From NCBI GenBank assembly GCA_947588795.1, contig CANPZJ010000022.1, positions 1 through 11,494 on the forward strand: a stretch of DNA of 11,494 bases, written 5' to 3'. The position numbers and the translations under genes are program-made. The notes beneath the pieces are model-generated. The model ran no database searches and was not told where the DNA came from. It saw only the letters and a program-made list of their open reading frames with translations. Shown here piece after piece: positions 1 through 4,892 of this stretch. Source of the DNA: an uncultured Bacilli bacterium (lineage in GTDB: Bacteria; Bacillota_I; Bacilli_A; RF39; UBA660). Each line of letters starts with the position of its first letter. Within the stretch, counting starts at the first letter, position 1.

Positions 1-125
1 CTTAATTTTACTTCTGGTAATTCTTTTAATGGTTTATTTATAAATGTTTTAAATGTAAAAAAGATAGTAATCATACTTACTATTATTAACAGTGTTATTA
101 TTACTCTCTTTTTATTTTCTCTCAT
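1..125 (-). CDS. N-terminus of a membrane-anchored or exported protein (partial)
   Basis: The gene starts at an ATG at 125-123 and runs off the left edge of the window, so only 41 codons are visible. The product begins MRENKKR and continues with a hydrophobic stretch (about residues 8-24, VIITLLIIVSMITIFFT). It therefore has a short positive N-terminus and one membrane helix or uncleaved signal anchor, and what follows is probably outside the cell. No lipobox Cys is visible. An AGAGG ribosome site lies at 135-139, nine bases before the ATG, and a promoter lies just upstream. The gene is transcribed separately from its neighbour at 223-1725, which ends in a terminator. The family cannot be recognised from this fragment. 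Confidence 0.7.
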   Translation of the reverse strand, partial: MRENKKRVIITLLIIVSMITIFFTFKTFINKPLKELPEVKL

Positions 126-154
126 CTATAATAACCTCTATTATCTATAAGATT

Positions 155-182
155 ATTATAGTATACCCCCCCCGAAAATCAA
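155..182 (-). promoter_or_regulatory. Promoter of the partial membrane-protein gene, with an 8-G spacer tract
   Basis: Read on the minus strand, a -35 TTGATT (182-177) and a -10 TATAAT (160-155) are separated by 16 bp. Eight of those spacer bases are an uninterrupted G run (166-173). The predicted transcript start is near 148, about 23 bases before the ATG, and the AGAGG site lies within that leader. Gain of one G would give the optimal 17-bp spacer. The hexamers are seen directly; promoter activity is inferred. Confidence 0.6.
166..173. repeat. Homopolymer tract of 8 C (8 G on the minus strand)
   Basis: Eight consecutive C on the plus strand in an otherwise very AT-rich intergenic region. 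It is the longest G/C homopolymer noticed in the window and lies exactly between the -35 and -10 hexamers of a minus-strand promoter. Such tracts elsewhere change length by slipped-strand mispairing; variation here is inference. Confidence 0.85.
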
Positions 183-202
183 GATGAACATAATATGATT
201 TT

Positions 203-236
203 AAAAAAAGAAGCAATATTTTTTATTGTTTCTTTT
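203..236 (-). terminator. Intrinsic terminator after the 500-aa membrane-protein gene
   Basis: A 9-bp stem (210-218 with 224-232, one A/C mismatch on the minus-strand RNA) closes a 5-base loop. On the minus strand it is followed by seven U (209-203). The TAA stop of the gene (225-223) lies at the loop and stem edge, so the terminator uses the last codons of the gene. Flanking A/T bases can extend the stem. Confidence 0.7.
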
Positions 237-1725
237 CATATTTGCAATCGTAACCTAATCCTTGTGTATTATTTGCTGGATCACCATTAAAATATTTTTT
301 TATCGTATCATAACTTTTTAAATTATCGGCTCCATATTCTGCTATTACTTCTTCATTTTTTCTCAAATTAGTAATAGTTATAGTTTTTTTAGATTCATCA
401 ATTTCAGTATTACCAGTAATATTATTAATATTTACTGTACCACTATTATTATATTCGTCTAGTAATTTTGTAAATTCTTGCTCATCTGTAAAACTAAATG
501 TATATATTTCGTAAGTAAGATTTCCATAAGCATTAGCTATTGTTCCACCATTTAATATTGCAAACTTTTCATTTACTATCATTTTAGCACTATAATTTTC
601 AACATTTTGTTCTTTTGATGAACAAGTTAAGAAACCTTTTAATGGATAACTTAAAATAATTAAATTGCCATCAACTTCAACAGATTTATTAGTTGCATTA
701 TCTGTTACTTTTATCTTAATTGGATAAGTTCCTGGTTCAGAATCAAGATATTTTTCTACTTCTGCTGCTTCCACAAATTCATAATTATAATTAGTATTTG
801 CTTGGGCAAATTCTTTAACATCAAGATCATCGCCTTTTACTTTATAAACATCTGTTAATGTTACTTTTAAAGATGTAGTATCTAAAATAGTAATTTTTCC
901 ACTCTTTTTTACTTCACCACAACTAACAGTATATTCATAAACACCAGCTTTATTAATATCAATATTTCCATAATCAACATTACAATTTGTATACTCTGTT
1001 CCACTTATTTCAGCATAATCGGCAACATTTGAAGATAATTCATTTCCCATATTAAATTCTAAATTTTTAGTAGTTATAGTTACATCTTTCGCATTATTAT
1101 TTAATAAATCAGTATATTTTAAAACATAATATGTACCAAATCCTACTACAGCTAAAACTAAAACAATTATAATAATAAATAATATTTTATTATTATTTTT
1201 AGCTTTTGGCTTTTTTTCTGGCTCATAGGAAATTGGTGGAGTTGTACCAATCGTATTTTGATTTATTGTTTGAGGATTAGTGTATGCAGGTTGTGGCACT
1301 ACTGGAGGTACACTATTATTTTCCATACTAGGTTGTGGTGGAATTGGTGCATCCATTGATGGCGCTACTGGTGGTTGTGCTGGTACTTCAACTGATGGCT
1401 CCACAGGTTGAGATGCCATAGTTGGTTCTATATTTGGAACATTATTATTTATTGGATTATTATTAATTGTACCACCATTTACTACTGGAGATGGATTTAT
1501 ATTTTGATTCACATCTGGTACCACTGGCTCTGGTATAGGTTCCGGAGTCACTGGTGTAGGATTAATTGGTGTTGGTATTGGATTAACACCATTCGTATTA
1601 TTAATTCCTTGATTTGGATTAACAACACTTCCTAAATTTTCAACTCCATTTTCTGGTACAGGATTTGGCACAGGATTTGGAGTTGTACTTCCTAAAACCG
1701 TACTATTATTATTTTCATTATTCAT
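223..1725 (-). CDS. Single-pass membrane protein, Pro/Asn-rich cytoplasmic region and Ig-like outer domains
   Basis: The 500-aa product has no signal peptide. Residues 1-170 are low complexity, rich in Pro, Asn, Val and Gln (for example NPVPNPVPENG) and probably disordered. A basic KKPKAKNNNK stretch (171-180) precedes one membrane helix (181-202). The positive-inside rule then puts the Pro-rich part in the cytoplasm and residues 203-500 outside. The outer part looks like two beta-rich Ig-like modules (about 212-282 and 284-357; KAGVYEYTVSC and PGTYPIKIKVTDNATNKS resemble bacterial Ig/DUF5011-type folds), followed by an unrecognised domain (361-500). There are only four Cys (248, 269, 368, 494), all outside, allowing two disulfides. 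The start is supported by AAGGGG at 1739-1734, eight bases before the ATG. The gene lies 38 bp after murD but has its own promoter. An envelope role is inferred; the exact function is unknown. Confidence 0.8.
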   Translation of the reverse strand: MNNENNNSTVLGSTTPNPVPNPVPENGVENLGSVVNPNQGINNTNGVNPIPTPINPTPVTPEPIPEPVVPDVNQNINPSPVVNGGTINNNPINNNVPNIEPTMASQPVEPSVEVPAQPPVAPSMDAPIPPQPSMENNSVPPVVPQPAYTNPQTINQNTIGTTPPISYEPEKKPKAKNNNKILFIIIIVLVLAVVGFGTYYVLKYTDLLNNNAKDVTITTKNLEFNMGNELSSNVADYAEISGTEYTNCNVDYGNIDINKAGVYEYTVSCGEVKKSGKITILDTTSLKVTLTDVYKVKGDDLDVKEFAQANTNYNYEFVEAAEVEKYLDSEPGTYPIKIKVTDNATNKSVEVDGNLIILSYPLKGFLTCSSKEQNVENYSAKMIVNEKFAILNGGTIANAYGNLTYEIYTFSFTDEQEFTKLLDEYNNSGTVNINNITGNTEIDESKKTITITNLRKNEEVIAEYGADNLKSYDTIKKYFNGDPANNTQGLGYDCKYEKKQ

Positions 1726-1754
1726 AATTACAGCCCCTTTTACTATTTATAATT

Positions 1755-1783
1755 ATTATAACTTTAATTGAAATATTTTTCAA
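1755..1783 (-). promoter_or_regulatory. Promoter of the 500-aa membrane-protein gene, overlapping the murD end
   Basis: Minus strand: -35 TTGAAA (1783-1778), 17-bp spacer, -10 TATAAT (1760-1755). The -35 and most of the spacer lie inside the last codons and stop of murD. Predicted transcript start is near 1748, about 23 bases before the ATG at 1725. The spacer also contains TTCAA, forming an inverted repeat TTGAA-N6-TTCAA with the -35. Confidence 0.7.
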
Positions 1784-3095
1784 CTAGTTTTTTAAATTCT
1801 TCTCCTCTTGTTTCAAATTTATCATATTGATCCCATGATGCACTTGCTGGAGATAATAAGACTATTTCGTTATTTTGCACATTATTTTTAATTTCTAACA
1901 TGGCTCTATCTAATGTATAACACTTGACACAAGGTATATTTAAATTACTTGCATATTCATATACACGATCAGTTACTTCCCCAATTGCATATATTTTTTT
2001 AACTACTTTTATCTCATCATTTAATTCATTAAAGTCTTGACTTCGCTCTTTACCTCCTAAAATTAAATGGGTTGGCATTTTCATTGTTTTTAAAGCAATT
2101 AAAGTAGAGGTTGGATTAGTCGCTTTAGAATCATTATAAAATTTAATATCACTATTACTATCTACTACTTCTAACCGATGTTCTACCCCATTAAATTTAC
2201 CTAAATATTCTTTAATTATCTTTTTATCAAAAGCAAATTCTTTTAAAACTAAAAGAGATGCTAAAATATTTTCATAATTATGAGTTCCTTTAATTTTAAT
2301 ATCAGCTAAATTAATTACTAATTCATTATTTATATAAATACCTTCATCATTATAATAATTTTCTTCATTATTAAAATATACTTTACTAGATTTAATATCT
2401 TTAGTTATTCTTAAACTATCTTCATTACTATTATTTATTATTGCTATATCTTTAAAGGTGTGATGATTAAATATTTTCTTCTTTACATTTATATAATTTT
2501 CATAATTACCATGAAAATCTAGATGGGTTGGACATAAATTAGTAAGGACACTTATATCTGTTTTAAAATCTTTTAAATTATATAATTGATGATCAGAAAT
2601 TTCTAATACTAAAATATCTCCCTTTCTGACCATTGGAACTATTTCCGATAAAGGATAGCCAATATTACCACCAAGTATTACTGGTAAATGATGCATTTTC
2701 ATTAAATCATATATCATAGTAGTTGTAGTAGTCTTACCATTAGAACCAGTTATCCCAATTATTTTTACATCTTCTGGTAAATAATGATAAGCAACTTCCA
2801 TTTCATTAACTATAGGTATATTCAAATTATTTGCTTTTACTACACAAGGATGAGTTGGTTCAATTCCAGGATTTTTAATAACTAAATCAAAAGTATCATC
2901 AAGTATTTCTTCCGCTGTCTCACTTTGAACAAATTTGATTTTTAATTCTTCTAATTCATTTAAAATACTAAAAGCTGGTAAGTTTTTATCGGTTGCTATT
3001 ATCTCATTAGTACTGTTATTAGTTGTTAATAATTTAGCAATATGGTAACCACTTCTTGCTAACCCTAAAATTAATATTTTTTTGTTTTCTAACAT
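1764..3095 (-). CDS. murD: UDP-N-acetylmuramoyl-L-alanine--D-glutamate ligase
   Basis: This cytoplasmic Mur ligase adds D-glutamate to UDP-MurNAc-L-alanine using ATP, the second amino-acid step of peptidoglycan precursor synthesis. The 443-aa length is normal. Seen in order: an N-terminal Rossmann-like UDP-binding start (KKILILGLARSG, 5-16); the ATP P-loop GITGSNGKTTTT (114-125); Glu165 in LEISDHQL; His191 in THLDFHG; Lys205, the likely carbamylated lysine; NDSKATNP (321-328); and the MurD-typical tail SPASASWDQYDKFETRG (415-431). The motif usually read as LELSSFQL is LEISDHQL here, and the usual Asp before the His is Thr, yet Glu165 and His191 are kept. AGGTG lies five bases before the ATG. 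It appears to have its own promoter, with no other division-cluster genes beside it. Confidence 0.95.
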   Translation of the reverse strand: MLENKKILILGLARSGYHIAKLLTTNNSTNEIIATDKNLPAFSILNELEELKIKFVQSETAEEILDDTFDLVIKNPGIEPTHPCVVKANNLNIPIVNEMEVAYHYLPEDVKIIGITGSNGKTTTTTMIYDLMKMHHLPVILGGNIGYPLSEIVPMVRKGDILVLEISDHQLYNLKDFKTDISVLTNLCPTHLDFHGNYENYINVKKKIFNHHTFKDIAIINNSNEDSLRITKDIKSSKVYFNNEENYYNDEGIYINNELVINLADIKIKGTHNYENILASLLVLKEFAFDKKIIKEYLGKFNGVEHRLEVVDSNSDIKFYNDSKATNPTSTLIALKTMKMPTHLILGGKERSQDFNELNDEIKVVKKIYAIGEVTDRVYEYASNLNIPCVKCYTLDRAMLEIKNNVQNNEIVLLSPASASWDQYDKFETRGEEFKKLVEKYFN

Positions 3096-3117
3096 AAAAT
3101 CACCTTTTTCATAATAA

Positions 3118-3147
3118 ATTATATACTTAATTATTAAAAAAAAGCAA
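3118..3147 (-). promoter_or_regulatory. Probable murD promoter
   Basis: Minus strand: -10 TATAAT (3123-3118) with a -35-like TTGCTT (3147-3142), spacer 18 bp. The -35 overlaps the terminator of the upstream nuclease gene, so one transcription unit appears to begin where the other stops. The -10 is convincing and the -35 weaker. Confidence 0.5.
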
Positions 3148-3173
3148 TTTATATTTCTAAATTTATAAATTAC
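3136..3173 (-). terminator. Intrinsic terminator after the Rpn-like nuclease gene
   Basis: A 10-bp stem pairs 3164-3173 with 3144-3153 (GUAAUUUAUA with UAUAAAUUGC on the minus-strand RNA, one G-U pair). It has a 10-base loop and is followed by eight U (3143-3136). The stem is almost all A-U, so efficiency is uncertain. The TAA stop (3165-3163) overlaps the edge of the first stem arm. Confidence 0.55.
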
Positions 3174-3999
3174 TTTTTAATTTTTTTAGTTCTTTTTCAC
3201 TAAGACCAGTTATTTCTATAATATCCTTAGTATTCATATTCTTTTTTAACATATTAATAGCAATATTGTCTTTTTCTTCTGCTACGCCTTCATCTCTTGC
3301 TTCAGATATTTCTGATCTTCTTATCTTTTCTTGGTCTTCTTCATAACTTAAATGATTTATTACTACGCCATCTTTTGTTAATGTTAACATTCTCTCTTCA
3401 AACTCCTTTACCACTTTATCTTTTTTGCCTAATTCTTTCATCTCTTCCATATTAGCATTTAACATTACTAGATGTATATGTTCTTTGTTTCCTTTTATAC
3501 ATTCATCATACCATAGCTCTTTGTACTTAACAAGATTGATGTTAATTATCTTAAATGTATTAGTATATATACTCTCATCTTCTAGACACTTTAGTAAATA
3601 AGTTTTTTTATCTGACTCTACTTTACTATCATGATTTAAGTTTATTAAAACTGTTTCTAAACTCTCATCATATTTTTCACTTTTTTCTACTATTTGCGAA
3701 TAATATGATGCATAGTATGATAAGTTTCTTACTTTGGTACTTTTACTAAAATTACTATTTAACTCAACTAAAATATGCTTACCACTATCTGACTCAACTA
3801 TTAAATCTGTTACTTTTAATCTTTCACTTTTTCTTCTTATTTTTAGTTCAGTTGGAACAAACTTCAATACGTGTACTTTTTCTTCTAAAATATCTGATAA
3901 AATATAATCAAGTAATCTCGTATCTTTTTCATTAACAACAATTGCTTTAAAGATTGAATCTTGCATCAAAAAAGTTTCTTCTTTAGCTTCAGAAATCAT
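3163..3999 (-). CDS. Rpn/PD-(D/E)XK nuclease-family 'transposase'-like protein
   Basis: The 278-aa product matches the layout of the Rpn / PDDEXK_2 family, often annotated as putative transposases but better known as DNA-cleaving, recombination-promoting nucleases. The likely nuclease core covers residues 10-170: an N-terminal DSIFKAIV helix, then Asp65 (KVTDLIVES) and Glu79 in HILVELN, the expected acidic residues of a PD-(D/E)XK fold. The third position is Asn81 (ELN) where many relatives have ExK or EIQ, so activity is uncertain. The C-terminus (247-278, NIAINMLKKNMNTKDIIEITGL) is the family's helical tail. The start has a very strong site (AAGGGAGGTGA, 4019-4009) nine bases before the ATG. 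It sits alone between the nrd terminator and murD. No inverted repeats or target duplications were found, so it is not a recognisable insertion sequence. Confidence 0.75.
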   Translation of the reverse strand: MISEAKEETFLMQDSIFKAIVVNEKDTRLLDYILSDILEEKVHVLKFVPTELKIRRKSERLKVTDLIVESDSGKHILVELNSNFSKSTKVRNLSYYASYYSQIVEKSEKYDESLETVLINLNHDSKVESDKKTYLLKCLEDESIYTNTFKIININLVKYKELWYDECIKGNKEHIHLVMLNANMEEMKELGKKDKVVKEFEERMLTLTKDGVVINHLSYEEDQEKIRRSEISEARDEGVAEEKDNIAINMLKKNMNTKDIIEITGLSEKELKKLKSNL

Positions 4000-4021
4000 A
4001 GGATAATTTCACCTCCCTTCA

Positions 4022-4050
4022 CTTATATATATAGTGCACTAGGAGGCCAA
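4022..4050 (-). promoter_or_regulatory. Possible promoter of the Rpn-like gene with a palindrome in the spacer
   Basis: Minus strand: TTGGCC (4050-4045), 17-bp spacer, TATAAG (4027-4022), a weak match. A perfect 10-bp palindrome TAGTGCACTA (4032-4041) lies between the hexamers and could be an operator. This is a suggestion from sequence only. Confidence 0.35.
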
Positions 4051-4094
4051 TTTCCTTTTTTTCGCGTAAATTTCTTTAAAAAGTGCCAAAAATT

Positions 4095-4123
4095 AAAAAA
4101 ATCTCTATTTTTAGAGACTTTTT
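4095..4123 (-). terminator. Intrinsic terminator of the nrdD-small ORF-nrdG operon
   Basis: On the minus strand TCTCTA (4117-4112), loop AAAA, TAGAGA (4107-4102), then seven U (4101-4095). A G-U pair and further A-U pairs extend the stem. It starts five bases after the nrdG stop, so the nrd operon ends here and the nuclease gene is transcribed separately. Confidence 0.8.
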
Positions 4124-4127
4124 ATCA

Positions 4128-4682
4128 TTAAATATATAATTTATCTTTATTTTTAAAGCTTTCAATAATACCATCACTTTCTGGTATTATTACTATTTTA
4201 TTTTGTTTTAAAGTTTCTGGTACATTGATAAGTCTTTGATTACTTGAACCTCTAAATAAAAGATTTAAATCTTTTTTAGCTATTTCAAATCTACCATCTA
4301 CTAGAACATCTAAATAATTTAATAGTTCTAAATATTTGGGATTTTTTTTACCCATTTCTAATACTTTTTCATAAGTAAAACCGGTATAACACCAAACATT
4401 TAAGCCGATTTTTTTAGCGTGTTTGGCAATTTCTACGACTGGTTCTATTTGAAATAGAGGATCTCCTCCACTTAAAGTAATTCCATCTTGGTTATGTAAA
4501 TTATCAAGTTCCGTAAATATTTCTTTTAAGTCTACTTCTTCTCCACCTTCAAAATTATGTGTTTGGGGATTTTGACAAAAAGGACAATCATGAGAACATC
4601 CTTGTGTCCATATAACTGTCCTTATGCCAAAGCCATCAACAACACTATCACTTTGAAGTGGTGCTGCGAGTCTAATTGTCAT
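4128..4682 (-). CDS. nrdG: Anaerobic ribonucleotide reductase activating protein (radical SAM)
   Basis: NrdG uses a [4Fe-4S] cluster and S-adenosylmethionine to place the glycyl radical on class III ribonucleotide reductase. The 184-aa protein has the radical-SAM cluster motif C29-x3-C33-x2-C36 (GCSHDCPFCQNP). It also has a SAM-binding SGGDP (71-75), the start typical of the family (IRLAAPLQSDSVVDGFGIR), and the late segment LVDGRFEIAKKD (127-138) with FRGSSNQR (143-150). The start is the natural one for the family. Its ribosome site is poor (GGTG five bases before the ATG), and the upstream ORF ends only 11 bp before, so translation is probably coupled to it. It is the last gene of the operon. 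In this genome its substrate Gly appears to sit on the 57-aa protein encoded just upstream rather than on NrdD itself. Confidence 0.95.
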   Translation of the reverse strand: MTIRLAAPLQSDSVVDGFGIRTVIWTQGCSHDCPFCQNPQTHNFEGGEEVDLKEIFTELDNLHNQDGITLSGGDPLFQIEPVVEIAKHAKKIGLNVWCYTGFTYEKVLEMGKKNPKYLELLNYLDVLVDGRFEIAKKDLNLLFRGSSNQRLINVPETLKQNKIVIIPESDGIIESFKNKDKLYI

Positions 4683-4693
4683 TTTTACACCAA

Positions 4694-4867
4694 CTATGCT
4701 GCGTGATTTACTTTTTCGCTTAGTGTATGTTTAACACGATCTTTTTCTTCAGCTTTTTTAGCGTTATTAAATCTTTCTGTTGTACCAACTAGATAACCTG
4801 TAATACGACGGATTCTTTCAAATCCAACTCCTTCACCAACCATTTTTACTTTTTTAACTGCTTCCAT
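4694..4867 (-). CDS. Separate glycyl-radical segment of anaerobic ribonucleotide reductase (57 aa)
   Basis: This short gene encodes 57 residues beginning MEAVKKVKMVGEGVG, followed by ERIRRITGYLVG (17-28) and then RFNNAKKAEEKDRVKH (32-47). From family knowledge this matches the extreme C-terminus of one group of NrdD proteins, where the Gly of the xGY motif (here Gly24) carries the stable radical, equivalent to the E. coli RVCGYLG site. The protein has no Cys and a basic tail. The large NrdD ends before this segment, so the small protein probably supplies the radical Gly in trans. The start has a near-perfect ribosome site (AAGGAGGAGG, 4884-4875) seven bases before the ATG. An in-frame TAA at 4885-4883 and the nrdD stop at 4895-4893 exclude a simple fusion. 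It ends 11 bp before nrdG, with a TAG stop. The homology is clear by eye; the in-trans role is inferred. Confidence 0.88.
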   Translation of the reverse strand: MEAVKKVKMVGEGVGFERIRRITGYLVGTTERFNNAKKAEEKDRVKHTLSEKVNHAA

Positions 4868-4874
4868 AATATTT

Positions 4875-4884
4875 CCTCCTCCTT
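4875..4884 (-). promoter_or_regulatory. Very strong Shine-Dalgarno of the glycyl-radical small ORF
   Basis: AAGGAGGAGG on the minus strand, seven bases before the ATG at 4867. It is the best match to anti-SD within this operon, much stronger than the GGTG in front of nrdG. It fixes the start of the 57-aa ORF and shows that it is translated independently of nrdD. Confidence 0.85.
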
Positions 4885-4892
4885 ATCTTATT

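Noticed and set aside
1408..1635. 75-aa plus-strand ORF opposite the Pro/Asn-rich region
   Set aside because: Its Trp/Ile/Tyr-rich product is the reverse reading of the repetitive Pro/Asn codons of the real gene, and it has no ribosome site.
3100..4130. Complete insertion sequence around the Rpn-like gene
   Set aside because: No terminal inverted repeats or target duplications were found; the hairpins on both sides are ordinary terminators with U-tracts.
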